In this document: positions 30,099 to 41,587 of the stretch, piece by piece
How positions within the stretch are numbered: position 1 is the first letter of the stretch
Layout of the letters: every line of letters starts with the position of its first letter
Origin: Cellulosimicrobium protaetiae
Lineage (GTDB): Bacteria; Actinomycetota; Actinomycetes; Actinomycetales; Cellulomonadaceae
NCBI RefSeq assembly: GCF_009708005.2
Contig: NZ_CP052757.1
Span: 3,224,001-3,288,000 of the forward strand
Direction of reading: 5' to 3'
Length of the DNA: 64,000 bases
The notes under the pieces: model-generated
The model's database searches: none
The model's input: only the letters and a program-made list of their open reading frames with translations
What the model was told of the DNA's origin: nothing
Translations under genes and position numbers: made by a program

Positions 30099-33000
30099 TC
30101 ACACAGGGATCTCCTCGTGCGCGTCGCTCATCCGCTGGCTGATGACCGTCGTCACGCCGTCGCCGCGCATCGTCACGCCGTAGAGGGCGTCGGCGATCTC
30201 CATCGTGCGCTTCTGGTGGGTGATGACGATGAGCTGCGAGTCCTCCTGGAGCTCGCGGAAGATCTCGAGGAGGCGGCCGAGGTTGACGTCGTCGAGCGCC
30301 GCCTCGACCTCGTCCATGACGTAGAACGGCGAGGGGCGCGCCTTGAAGATCGCCACGAGCAGCGCGACCGCCGTGAGCGAGCGCTCGCCGCCGGAGAGCA
30401 GGGAGAGCCGCTTGACCTTCTTGCCCGCCGGTCGCGCCTCGACCTCGATCCCGGTCGTGAGCATGTCGTCCGGGTCCGTGAGCACCAGCTGGCCCTCGCC
30501 GCCGGGGAACATGCGCGCGAAGACCCGCTCGAACTGCTCCGCGGTGTCGCGGTAGGCGTCCGTGAAGACGCGCTCGACGCGCTCGTCGATCTCCTTGACG
30601 ATCTCCAGGAGGTCGGAGCGCGACTTCTTGAGGTCGGCGAGCTGGTCCGCGAGGAACTTGTGCCGCTCCTCGAGAGCTGCGAACTCCTCGAGCGCGAGCG
30701 GGTTCACCTTGCCGAGCCGGCCGAGGTCGCGTTCGGCGGCGCGGAGCCGCTTCTCCTGGGTCGCGCGGTCGTAGGGCACGGTGCGCGGCGCGTCGTCCTC
30801 GGACGGGACGGGGACGTCGCGGTGCGGCCCGAACTCCTCGACGAGGACCGCCGGGTCGAGTCCGAGCTCGTCGACGCTGCGGGCCTGGAGCTGCTCGATG
30901 CGCAGCTGCTGCTGCGCGCGCGCGACCTCGTCCCGGTGCGCGACGTCGGTCAGCTCACGCAGACGGGACGCGAGGTCGTCGACCTCGCGCCGGGCACCGG
31001 TCACGGCGGCGTCGCGCTCGGCCCGCGCTGCCTCGGCGGCGTCGCGCTCGGCGCCCGCCCGCGCGAGCGACCGGTCGACCGCGTCCAGCGCGCGCACCGC
31101 GCCGTCGCGGACGGCCGACGCGCGCTCGGCCTGCCGCACGCGCGCGGCCTCCCGCCGCGCCGCCCGCTCGCGCGCCTCGCGCTCCGCTGCGGCCGCCCGG
31201 GCGAGCGCCTGCGCACGGCCGGCCACGGCACGCGCGCGCTCCTCGCTCGTGCGCAGCGCGAGGCGCGCCTCCGTCTCCGCCGTCCGCGCCGCCGAGGCGA
31301 GCGCGAGGTGACGGTCGCGCTCCGCCGTCGCGTCGGCGACCGCCTCCTCCGACTGCTCCGGCGCCGCCTCCGCGCCGTCGAGCCGCTCCACGAGTCCCGC
31401 GAGCGTCTCGCGGGCGTCGTCGAGCCCCTGCGACGCGCGCTCGAGCGAGGCGCGCACCCGCTCCGCCTCCGCGGCGGCGGAGCGGGCCGTCGCCCCGAGG
31501 TGCCCGAGCTGCTCCGCGACGGCCGCGAGCTGGGCGTCCGACTCGTTGAGCCGGTCCAGGGTGTCGTCGTGACGGGCGCGAGCCTGCTGCGCCGCGTCGC
31601 GCGCGCCCACGAGGGCGAAGCGCGCGCGCTCGCCGCGCGCCGCGGCGTCGTCGTGAGCGGTGCGCGCCTCGTCGAGCGCGGACTGCAGGTGCAGCACGCT
31701 CGGCGCGGACGCCGACCCGCCCCACGCGCGCGTCGTCGCCAGGAGGTCGCCGCCGCGCGTCACGACCGCGACGGCCGGGTGCCGGGCGACGAGAGCACGG
31801 GCCTCCGCGAGGTCCTCGACGACGGCGACGTCCCTCAGCAGCCCACGCACCGCGCGGCCGACGCCCCCGCCCGCCGTCACGACGTCGACGGCCCAGCGTG
31901 CGCCGTCTGGCAACGCGACGTCGCCGTGCGCGTCACCGTCCGTCGCGTCGGCGGCCACGACCAGCCCCGCGCGACCGGCGTCCTCGGTGCGCAGGTAGCG
32001 CAGCGCGTCGACGGCGGCGTCCACCGACTCGACGGCGACGGCGTCCGCGGCGGGGCCGAGCGCCGCGGCCACGGCGTCCTCGTACCCGGCCTCGACGCCG
32101 AGGAGCGCCGCGAGGGATCCCACGACCCCGACGCCGTCCGCAGCGAGCAGCGCACCGGCGCCGTCCTTGCGGTCCAGGCTCAGCTCCAGGGCCTCGATCC
32201 GCGCGCTCCACGTGGCGCGCTCCTGGTCCGCGGCGGAGGCCGCGTCCTCCAGCTCCCGCACGGCGGACGTCGTCCGCTCGACCTCGTCGGCGGCGGCCTC
32301 GTGCTCGGCGTCGAGGCCCTCCTCGCCCTCCTCGGCGCCGACCACCTGGGTCTCCAGCACCGCGAAGTCGGTGCGTGCCTGCGTACCCCGGTGCTCGGCC
32401 TCGGCCAGCGACTCGCGGAGCCGCCCGATCTCCGCCTCCGCGGCTTCGACCCGGGTCCGCTGCGCGGCCACCTGGCCCGCGAGGCGCGCGAGGCCCTCGC
32501 GCCGGTCCGCGGCACCGCGCAGCAGGGTCGCGACGGCCCGCTCCGCGTCCCCCGCCGACCGCTCGGCGTCCTCCCGGTCCGCCACCGCCGACCCGAGCGC
32601 GTCCCGCGCGCGGGCTACCTCCGCCTCGAGCTCGGCCTCGGTCGCGCGCACGCGCTCGGCCTGGGCCTCGAGCTCGTCGGGGTCCTGGCCGCGCTGGGCG
32701 GGCTCCGGGCGACCGAGCAGGCGCACGCGCTCCTCCGCGAGCGTCTGCGTGCCGCGCAGGCGCTCGCGCAGGGACGAGATCCGGAACCAGACGTCTGTGG
32801 CCGCGCCGAGCGCGGGCGCCGCGTCGGCGGCCTCGCGCTCGAGCCGGCCGAGCGTGTCGCGCGCCGCCGCGAGCGCGCGCTCGACCTCGCTCTGCTGCGC
32901 CCGCAGCGCCGCCTCGTCGGCGATCTCCTGCTCCAGGGTCGCGGTGAGCTGAGCGAGGTCGTCCGCGAGCAGGCGGGCGCGCGCGTCGCGCAGGTCCGCC

Positions 33001-33656
33001 TGGATCGTCGCGGCCTTGCGGGCGATCTCGGCCTGGCGGCCCAGGGGGCCGAGCTGGCGCCGGATCTCCGTCGTGAGGTCGGCGAGGCGCGTGAGGTTGG
33101 CCTGCATCGCGTCGAGCTTGCGGAGCGCCTTCTCCTTGCGCTTGCGGTGCTTGAGGACACCCGCGGCCTCCTCGACGAAGCCGCGCCGGTCCTCGGGCGT
33201 CGCGCGCAGGACGGCGTCGAGCTGACCCTGCCCGACGATCACGTGCATCTCGCGCCCGAGGCCGGAGTCGGAGAGCAGGTCCTGGATGTCGAGCAGGCGG
33301 CACGCGGAGCCGTTGATCGCGTACTCGGAACCGCCGCTGCGGAACAGCGTGCGGGAGATCGTCACCTCGGTGTAGTCGATCGGCAGCGCGCCGTCGGTGT
33401 TGTCGATCGTCAGGGCGACCTCGGCACGGCCGAGCGGCGGCCGCCCCGCCGTCCCGGCGAAGATGACGTCCTCCATCTTGCCGCCGCGCAGGGTCTTGGC
33501 GCCCTGCTCCCCCATGACCCACGCGAGCGCGTCGACGACGTTGGACTTGCCCGAGCCGTTCGGCCCGACGACGCACGTGACCCCGGGCTCGAAGCTCAGC
33601 GTCGTCGCGGACGCGAACGACTTGAAGCCGCGCAGCGTCAGGGTCTTGAGGTGCAC
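30099..33656 (-). CDS. smc: Chromosome segregation ATPase SMC
   Basis: Condensin subunit of 1185 residues. The N-terminal ATPase half has Walker A GPNGSGKSNVVDAL near residue 32; two long Ala/Glu/Arg-rich coiled coils flank a hinge around residues 500-650 (GVVGSLAALLGVEAGYEDAVAAALG); the C-terminal half has the signature LLSGGERSLTAVALL and Walker B FYVMDEVEAALDD. The GTG start has a TAGGCT -10 box (33664-33669) 7 nt before it, so the mRNA is probably leaderless. ScpA/ScpB partners are not in this window. Confidence 0.96.
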   Translation of the reverse strand: MHLKTLTLRGFKSFASATTLSFEPGVTCVVGPNGSGKSNVVDALAWVMGEQGAKTLRGGKMEDVIFAGTAGRPPLGRAEVALTIDNTDGALPIDYTEVTISRTLFRSGGSEYAINGSACRLLDIQDLLSDSGLGREMHVIVGQGQLDAVLRATPEDRRGFVEEAAGVLKHRKRKEKALRKLDAMQANLTRLADLTTEIRRQLGPLGRQAEIARKAATIQADLRDARARLLADDLAQLTATLEQEIADEAALRAQQSEVERALAAARDTLGRLEREAADAAPALGAATDVWFRISSLRERLRGTQTLAEERVRLLGRPEPAQRGQDPDELEAQAERVRATEAELEAEVARARDALGSAVADREDAERSAGDAERAVATLLRGAADRREGLARLAGQVAAQRTRVEAAEAEIGRLRESLAEAEHRGTQARTDFAVLETQVVGAEEGEEGLDAEHEAAADEVERTTSAVRELEDAASAADQERATWSARIEALELSLDRKDGAGALLAADGVGVVGSLAALLGVEAGYEDAVAAALGPAADAVAVESVDAAVDALRYLRTEDAGRAGLVVAADATDGDAHGDVALPDGARWAVDVVTAGGGVGRAVRGLLRDVAVVEDLAEARALVARHPAVAVVTRGGDLLATTRAWGGSASAPSVLHLQSALDEARTAHDDAAARGERARFALVGARDAAQQARARHDDTLDRLNESDAQLAAVAEQLGHLGATARSAAAEAERVRASLERASQGLDDARETLAGLVERLDGAEAAPEQSEEAVADATAERDRHLALASAARTAETEARLALRTSEERARAVAGRAQALARAAAAEREARERAARREAARVRQAERASAVRDGAVRALDAVDRSLARAGAERDAAEAARAERDAAVTGARREVDDLASRLRELTDVAHRDEVARAQQQLRIEQLQARSVDELGLDPAVLVEEFGPHRDVPVPSEDDAPRTVPYDRATQEKRLRAAERDLGRLGKVNPLALEEFAALEERHKFLADQLADLKKSRSDLLEIVKEIDERVERVFTDAYRDTAEQFERVFARMFPGGEGQLVLTDPDDMLTTGIEVEARPAGKKVKRLSLLSGGERSLTAVALLVAIFKARPSPFYVMDEVEAALDDVNLGRLLEIFRELQEDSQLIVITHQKRTMEIADALYGVTMRGDGVTTVISQRMSDAHEEIPV

Positions 33657-33864
33657 GCACCCGAGCCTAGTGCGGCGCTCCCACGATCCTGCGGACGTCC
33701 GGGACCGGTCGTGGCGAGCCGGCCGGCGAGCCGACGCCGGAGCGAGGGGCGGGGCGGGTCGTGGCGGGTCATGACGAAACGAGCCGTGAGCCGCGAGGGA
33801 CGAGCGGGCGGATGGTAGACCCGACCCGCCCCTCGCGCAGGTGTCGGCGGAGGCGAGAACGCGA

Positions 33865-33896
33865 GACCGCCCGCCCCACGACGGAGACGGGCGGTC
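33865..33896 (-). terminator. Stem-loop after ndk
   Basis: A 9-bp perfect stem (33865-33873 with 33888-33896) begins 9 nt after the ndk stop on the minus strand, with a 14-nt loop and no T-run. It probably ends the DUF4233-ndk transcript. Confidence 0.5.
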
Positions 33897-33905
33897 CGGC
33901 TCGTG

Positions 33906-34358
33906 TCAGCCGAGCTCGGGGAACCAGAGCGCGACCTCGCGCGCGGCGGACTCGGGCGAGTCGGACCCGTGGACGAGGTTCTGCTGGACCTTGAGGCCCC
34001 AGTCGCGGCCGAGGTCGCCGCGGATCGTGCCGGGCAGCGCCTCGGTCGGGTTGGTCGCGCCGGCGAGCGAGCGGAAGCCGGGGATGACGCCCTGGCCCTC
34101 GGCGACGACCGCGAGCACCTTGCCCGAGAGCATGAAGTCGACGAGCGGCTGGTAGAAGGGCTTGCCCTCGTGCTCGGCGTAGTGCGCGGCGAGCAGCTCG
34201 GGCGTCGCGTCGAGCAGGCGCACGGCGGCGAGCGTGTAGCCCTTGGCCTCGACGCGGCGCAGGACCTCGCCGGACAGGCCGCGGCGGACGCCGTCGGGCT
34301 TGACGAGGATGAGGGTGCGCTCGATGGTCTCGGTCAGTGCGGGTGCGACGTCGGTCAT
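33906..34358 (-). CDS. ndk: Nucleoside diphosphate kinase
   Basis: Balances NTP and dNTP pools by phosphate transfer through a histidine. The 150-residue protein has TLILVKPDGVRRGLSGEVL and the active-site NLVHGSDSPESAAREV with the phosphorylated His. It is slightly longer than the usual 137-145 because of a short N-terminal extension. A TAGGCT -10 box (34367-34372) lies 8 nt before the ATG, giving an almost leaderless mRNA. It follows the DUF4233 gene, as usual. Confidence 0.95.
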   Translation of the reverse strand: MTDVAPALTETIERTLILVKPDGVRRGLSGEVLRRVEAKGYTLAAVRLLDATPELLAAHYAEHEGKPFYQPLVDFMLSGKVLAVVAEGQGVIPGFRSLAGATNPTEALPGTIRGDLGRDWGLKVQQNLVHGSDSPESAAREVALWFPELG

Positions 34359-34436
34359 GGTCGCCGAGCCTACCGGCCGCACCGGTGTGCGGGACGCCGT
34401 GACCAGCACCGGCGCGAGGCGCCGGCGAACCGGACC

Positions 34437-34931
34437 TCAGTCGGCGTTGGGCGCGGTCTCGGGGTGCTCGGCGTCGTACGCGGCGCGCTCGCGGTCGATG
34501 CGCCCGCCGAGCCGGATCGAGACGATCCACAGGACGACGAAGAGCCCGCCCACGAGGAACATCATGGGCACGACGAGGCCGAACGCGAGCACCGGGACCT
34601 GGACGACCGACCCGGCGACGTAGCCGCCGGGCGTGCCGACCATGCGCGAGAGGACGACGAGGACGACGGCGAGCGCGCCGCCGACGAGCCAGATGGACGT
34701 CGCGCTCGGGAGCTCGAGCGGTCCGCGCGAGTAGGGCACGTCCCGCAGTCCGTAGGCGACGAGCGTGGCGAACACCACGAGGAACGCCTCGAGCAGCAGC
34801 GTGGTCGACGCGAACTGGGCCTTCGCGGGCTTCTTGGGCTTGATGCGGTCGCCCGGGGACGGGCGCACCGGGCCCGCCGCGCGGCCGTGGCGGGACGGCT
34901 GCGCGGCGGGCTGGGACGACGGGGTGCTCAC
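34437..34931 (-). CDS. DUF4233 membrane protein
   Basis: A 164-residue protein with a basic, Pro-rich N-terminus and four predicted transmembrane helices (for example LLLEAFLVVFATLVAYGL and SIWLVGGALAVVLVVLS). This family is found between folC and ndk in most Actinobacteria; its function is unknown. Here ndk follows but folC is 5 kb away. The GTG start at 34931 has TATCCT (34938-34943) 6 nt before it, lying inside the end of the MFS gene, so it may be transcribed independently as a leaderless mRNA. Confidence 0.82.
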   Translation of the reverse strand: MSTPSSQPAAQPSRHGRAAGPVRPSPGDRIKPKKPAKAQFASTTLLLEAFLVVFATLVAYGLRDVPYSRGPLELPSATSIWLVGGALAVVLVVLSRMVGTPGGYVAGSVVQVPVLAFGLVVPMMFLVGGLFVVLWIVSIRLGGRIDRERAAYDAEHPETAPNAD

Positions 34932-34935
34932 CCGG

Positions 34936-37472
<2,537 letters not shown>

Positions 37473-37474
37473 TC

Positions 37475-37506
37475 TTGCATCCCATGCAATTTTGCATCAA
37501 CTGCAA
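37475..37506 (-). promoter_or_regulatory. Putative TetR operator array at the tetR start
   Basis: Four half-sites alternate: TTGCAT, CCC, ATGCAA, TT, TTGCAT, CAA, CTGCAA. They form two 15-bp inverted repeats (37475-37489 perfect, 37492-37506 with one mismatch), centred 17 bp apart. The array is AT-rich in a GC-rich genome and begins 2 nt from the tetR start codon, so a bound repressor would block transcription of tetR and the MFS gene. Confidence 0.65.
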
Positions 37507-37536
37507 TGCCGCGTGACCGTCGTCACACCGCGACCG

Positions 37537-38274
37537 TCAGACCTCGCCGAACCCGCCCTCCACGGCCTCGACCACCGCACGCACGGCGTCGGCGGCCTGC
37601 GGCCCCTCCCCGGTCACGGTGAGCTCCTGGCCGCCCGTCGCGCCCAGCTTCATGAGCTCGAGCACGCTCGCGCCGTTGACCCCGTCGATCGCCACCGTCG
37701 CGTCGAACCCGGCGACGAGCCGGGCGAGCACCGCGGCAGGGCGCGCGTGCAGGCCCAGGGGGTTGCGCAGCGTGACGACGGCGCGCGCGGCCCCGGCCGC
37801 GGGGGCCGTCGGCTCGGTCGTGGGACCGTCGCCCGCCGGAGGTCCGGCCGCGACCGCGAACGTGCCGCCCGCGTGCTCGGCGGACGCCAGCACCTCGGCG
37901 ACGTCGCCGCCGCCGTGGGCGGTCACCGCCGCCGCGACGGACCCCTCGACGAACGGGGCGTCCGCGAGCCGCACCCTGCCGTCGAACCCGTCCTCCATGT
38001 CGAGGACGGACTCGACGGTCATCACGGCCGACCCGAGGTCTGCGAGCACGACCACGCCGTCCGCGACACCCAGCGCCTCCTCGAGCGCCGCCGACACCCG
38101 GTCGTAGCTCGTGCCGAGCCCGCCGTCGTCCGTCCCGCCCGCCGCGAGCAGGAGCACGCCCGGGGCCATCTGCGCCGAGAGCTCGACGGCACCTTCTGCG
38201 AGCCGCTGCGAGTGCGAGACGAGGACCAGCGCCACCCGTGCGCGCGCACCGACCGGCGCGGCCTCGCCGCTCAC
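37537..38274 (-). CDS. dhaM: Dihydroxyacetone kinase phosphotransferase subunit DhaM (EIIA-HPr)
   Basis: Passes phosphate from the PTS to DhaL-ADP. The 245 residues contain a mannose-type EIIA domain with the active His in LVLVSHSQRLAEG, a Gly/Ala/Pro linker, and a C-terminal HPr domain with NPLGLHARPAAVLARL (His acceptor) and GQELTVTGEGPQA. The enzyme-I-like third domain of E. coli DhaM is absent, as in many Gram-positive forms. The GTG start overlaps the dhaL stop (GTGA). Confidence 0.93.
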   Translation of the reverse strand: MSGEAAPVGARARVALVLVSHSQRLAEGAVELSAQMAPGVLLLAAGGTDDGGLGTSYDRVSAALEEALGVADGVVVLADLGSAVMTVESVLDMEDGFDGRVRLADAPFVEGSVAAAVTAHGGGDVAEVLASAEHAGGTFAVAAGPPAGDGPTTEPTAPAAGAARAVVTLRNPLGLHARPAAVLARLVAGFDATVAIDGVNGASVLELMKLGATGGQELTVTGEGPQAADAVRAVVEAVEGGFGEV

Positions 38275-38915
38275 GCCGTCGCCGCGTCGCGCGCGGCCTC
38301 GAGCAGGATCGCGGTCGAGGTCGCCCCCGGGTCCTGGTGGCCGGCGCTGCGCTCGCCGAGGTAGCTCGCGCGGCCCTTGGTCGCGACGAGCGGGACGGTC
38401 GCCGCCGCCCCCTGACGAGCCGCCGCGGCCGCCGCCGCCAGCACGTCGGCGGTCGAGGCGCCCGCGTCGGCGGCCGCCTCGGCCGCGTCCACGGCGGGCT
38501 GCCACGCGTCCACCATCGTCTTCTCGCCGACCTGCGCCTTGCCCCGTGCCGTGATGCCCTCGAGCGCGCCCTCCAGGAGCGCGACGACGCCGTGCGCGTC
38601 GAGCTCCTGCAGCCCGGTCACCTTCGCCGCCCGGAGGTACGCGGTGCCGTACAGCGGCCCCGACGCGCCCCCCACGGAGGACATGAGGGTCGTGGCGACC
38701 AGCTTGAGCACGTCACCGATCTGGCCCGGCGGCTGCTCCTCGCCCGCCGACCCGTCCAGCTTGGCGACCACCGCGCGGAACCCCCGGTCCAGGTTCTCGC
38801 CGTGGTCGCCGTCACCGATCTGACGGTCCAGCTCGGTCAGCTCGTCCCGTGCCGCCGCGATGCGCTCAGCGCTCAGCCGCGTCCACCGGTCCGCCCAGGC
38901 CACGTCCAGCGTCAT
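38271..38915 (-). CDS. dhaL: Dihydroxyacetone kinase ADP-binding subunit DhaL
   Basis: Holds ADP/ATP tightly and phosphorylates dihydroxyacetone bound to DhaK. The 214-residue all-helical protein has the metal and phosphate site RQIGDGDHGENLDRG, SVGGASGPLYGTAYL, and the C-terminal GRASYLGERSAGHQDPGATS. The ATG at 38915 follows GAGAGGTG. It is 67 nt after dhaK and overlaps dhaM. Confidence 0.95.
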   Translation of the reverse strand: MTLDVAWADRWTRLSAERIAAARDELTELDRQIGDGDHGENLDRGFRAVVAKLDGSAGEEQPPGQIGDVLKLVATTLMSSVGGASGPLYGTAYLRAAKVTGLQELDAHGVVALLEGALEGITARGKAQVGEKTMVDAWQPAVDAAEAAADAGASTADVLAAAAAAARQGAAATVPLVATKGRASYLGERSAGHQDPGATSTAILLEAARDAATA

Positions 38916-38982
38916 GCCCCACCTCTCCTCGCCGTCGAGCCGGCGGTCCGCCGGCTCGGAGACTGCACGAACGGGCACCGCC

Positions 38983-39978
38983 TCACCAGCGCAGCGCAGC
39001 CGTGTGGACGGGAGCGTCCCACAGGGCGGTGAGCTCGTCGTCCAGGCGCAGCACGGTGACCGACGCACCCTGCATCTCCAGCGACGTGACGTAGTTGCCG
39101 ACGAGCGAGCGCGTCACCCGTACGCCGCGCCCCTCGAGCAGCCTCCTCGCCTGACGATAGACGACGTACAGCTCGGACAACGGCGTACCGCCCATTCCGT
39201 TAACGAACAGCAACACGTCCTCGCCGTCCCCGAGGCCCAGGTCGTCCGCCACCGGGTCGACGAGACGCTGCGTGATCTCGTCGGCCGACGCGAGCGGGAT
39301 GCGGTGGCGTCCGGGCTCGCCGTGGATGCCGATCCCGATCTCCACCTCGTCGTCGCCCAGGTCGAAGCTCGGCTTGCCGACGTGCGGGACCGTGCACGCC
39401 GTGAGCGCGACGCCCATCGAGCGCACGTTCGCGACGACGCGCCCCGCGATCTCGGTCACCGCGCCCAGGTCGTCGCCCCGCTCGGCCGCGGCACCGGCGA
39501 TCTTCTCGACCGCGACCGTGCCCGCGACGCCGCGGCGGCCCGCCGTGTACAGCGAGTCCTCGACCGCGACGTCGTCGTTGACGAGGATGCTCGTGACCTG
39601 CGTGCCCTCGGCCTCGACCAGCTCGACCGCCGTCTCGAAGTTCAGCACGTCGCCCGTGTAGTTCTTCACGATGGCGAGGACGCCCGCGCCCGAGTCGGCG
39701 CCGAGGATCGCCGGGACGATCTGGTCCGGCGTCGGCGAGGTGAACACCGCTCCGGGGACCGCGGCGTCGAGCATGCCCGCCCCGACGAAGCCCGCGTGCA
39801 GCGGCTCGTGCCCCGAGCCACCGCCCGAGACGAGTCCGACCTTGCCGGGGACGGCGCCCCCGGCCCGCGAGACGTACGGCGGCGCGAGGTGCACCTCCAC
39901 GAGGTCGGCGTGCGCCTGGCCGAAGCCCTCCAGGGACTCCGACACCGCGTCCTGGGGATCGTTGAGCAGCTTCTTCAC
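38983..39978 (-). CDS. dhaK: Dihydroxyacetone kinase substrate-binding subunit DhaK
   Basis: Binds dihydroxyacetone covalently as a hemiaminal through a histidine. The 331-residue protein has SGGGSGHEPLHAGFVG, VKNYTGDVLNFE and the active histidine in IGIGIHGEPGRHR. GTG start at 39978 with GGAGGG 7 nt upstream. With dhaL and dhaM it forms a complete PEP-dependent pathway making dihydroxyacetone phosphate, probably from glycerol through a dehydrogenase not in this window. No DhaS or DhaR regulator is adjacent. Confidence 0.96.
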   Translation of the reverse strand: MKKLLNDPQDAVSESLEGFGQAHADLVEVHLAPPYVSRAGGAVPGKVGLVSGGGSGHEPLHAGFVGAGMLDAAVPGAVFTSPTPDQIVPAILGADSGAGVLAIVKNYTGDVLNFETAVELVEAEGTQVTSILVNDDVAVEDSLYTAGRRGVAGTVAVEKIAGAAAERGDDLGAVTEIAGRVVANVRSMGVALTACTVPHVGKPSFDLGDDEVEIGIGIHGEPGRHRIPLASADEITQRLVDPVADDLGLGDGEDVLLFVNGMGGTPLSELYVVYRQARRLLEGRGVRVTRSLVGNYVTSLEMQGASVTVLRLDDELTALWDAPVHTAALRW

Positions 39979-40091
39979 CGGTCATCCCTCCATCGGTCCG
40001 TGCGTCCGGGGACCCGGACGCCGACGACCCCCGCCCGGCGCGCCCGTGCCGTCGTCGCCTCCATCAAACACCCGGGCGCAGCGGGCCGCGA

Positions 40092-40152
40092 GGTGTCCCT
40101 CCCCGCAGGAGGAACGCCACCGGGTGGAGCGCCTCGTGCGCGCAGGGACACC
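40092..40152. repeat. Inverted repeat upstream of dhaK
   Basis: GGTGTCCCT (40092-40100) and AGGGACACC (40144-40152) form a perfect 9-bp inverted repeat, 43 nt apart. Midway lies an 11-bp palindrome (40117-40127). The block lies in the 193 nt between the folC stop and dhaK. It could be paired operators for the dha operon or a stem-loop ending folC. Confidence 0.4.
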
Positions 40153-40171
40153 CCGCGCGGGGGCGGGGGCG

Positions 40172-41587
40172 TCAGCCGCGGCCGAGGAGGACGCGGGCGT
40201 CGGCGACCGTCACGACCGAGCCCGTGACGAGCACGCCCGAGCCCGTCCCGACTCCCACCGTGTCGTCCCGTTCCGCGAGGTCGACCGCCATCTGGAGCGC
40301 CTCGTCGAGGCGCTCGGTGCTGTGCACCCGGTCCTCGCCGAACACGTCCGCGGCGAGCTCGGCGAGGTCCGTCGGGTCGGCCGAGCGCTCCGAGCTGTTG
40401 CGCGTCACGACGACCTCCGCCAGCACCGGCTCGAGCGCCGCGAGCAGCGGTTCGGCGTCCTTGTCGGCCATGATCGCGACGACCCCGACGAGGTGGCGCA
40501 GGTCGAACGCCTCGCCGAGCGCGAGCGCGAGCACCTCCGCGCCCGCGGCGTTGTGCGCCGCGTCGACGAGGACGGTCGGGCTCGACCGCACGACCTCGAG
40601 CCGGCCGGGCGACGTGACGTCCGCGAACGCCGCCTCGACGAGCGGTCCGTCGAGCGCGCGGCCGCCGAGGAACGCCTCCACCGCGGCGAGCGCGAGGAGC
40701 GCGTTGTGCGCCTGGTGCTCCCCGTGCAGCGGGAGGAACACCTCGGTGTAGAGCGCGGCGGGCGTGCGCAGGTCGAGGAGCTGGCCACCGACCGCGACGT
40801 GGCGCGCTGCGACGTCGAGGTCGACGCCCTCGCGCAGGAGGCGCGCACCGACGCGCTCGGCGCGGGCGCGCAGCACCTCCTCGACCTCCGGGCGCTGCGC
40901 GGCGGAGACGACGGTCGCCCCGTCCTTGACGATGCCTGACTTGACCGTCGCGATCTCCTCGAGCGTGCTGCCGAGCCAGCGCTCGTGGTCGAGAGCGACG
41001 GGCGTCACGACGGCGACCTCGGCGTCGACCACGTTGGTCGAGTCCCACTCCCCGCCCATGCCGACCTCGACGATCGCGACGTCGACGGGCGTGTCGGCGA
41101 ACGCCGCGAACGCCACGCCCGTGAGCACCTCGAAGAAGCTGAGCTGCGACTGCCCGGCCTCGGCGAGCTCCGCGTCGACGACCTGGACGTACGGGTAGAC
41201 GTCCTCCCACACCTCGACGAACCGCCGCGGCGAGAGCGGCTCGCCGTCGACGACGATGCGCTCGGTGACGCTCGTCAGGTGCGGGCTCGTGAACATCCCG
41301 GTGCGCAGGCCGTGCTCGCGCACCAGGCGCTCGGCCACGCGCGCCGTGCTCGTCTTGCCGTTGGTCCCGGTGAGGTGGATCGTCCGGAACGCGTGCTGCG
41401 GGTCGCCCAGCAGCTCGAACAACCGCCGCACGCGGTCGATCGTCGGGTCGAAGTCGTGCTCAGGGGCACGGGACACGATGTGCTGGTAGACGCGCTCGAG
41501 GTCCGCCTGCGCGGCGGCGTCCTCCGCCGCCGCGCGGGCGTCCTTCTGGTCCTTCCGGCGGGATCCGCCGGCGCGCGCGGCGCTCAC
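40172..41587 (-). CDS. folC: Bifunctional folylpolyglutamate/dihydrofolate synthase
   Basis: Mur-ligase-fold enzyme adding glutamate to folates. The 471 residues contain the P-loop [42 protein letters not shown] and the C-terminal [11 protein letters not shown]. An Arg/Ala-rich 25-residue N-terminus precedes the fold. GTG start overlaps the ileS stop (GTGA), so it is coupled to ileS and comes under its T-box. The usual downstream DUF4233-ndk pair is displaced. Confidence 0.93.
   Translation of the reverse strand: MSAARAGGSRRKDQKDARAAAEDAAAQADLERVYQHIVSRAPEHDFDPTIDRVRRLFELLGDPQHAFRTIHLTGTNGKTSTARVAERLVREHGLRTGMFTSPHLTSVTERIVVDGEPLSPRRFVEVWEDVYPYVQVVDAELAEAGQSQLSFFEVLTGVAFAAFADTPVDVAIVEVGMGGEWDSTNVVDAEVAVVTPVALDHERWLGSTLEEIATVKSGIVKDGATVVSAAQRPEVEEVLRARAERVGARLLREGVDLDVAARHVAVGGQLLDLRTPAALYTEVFLPLHGEHQAHNALLALAAVEAFLGGRALDGPLVEAAFADVTSPGRLEVVRSSPTVLVDAAHNAAGAEVLALALGEAFDLRHLVGVVAIMADKDAEPLLAALEPVLAEVVVTRNSSERSADPTDLAELAADVFGEDRVHSTERLDEALQMAVDLAERDDTVGVGTGSGVLVTGSVVTVADARVLLGRG

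Noticed and set aside
30117-33818. 1233-codon plus-strand frame opposite smc
   Set aside because: Composition is Arg/Leu/Val/Gly repeats mirroring the smc coiled coil; smc motifs on the minus strand are unambiguous.
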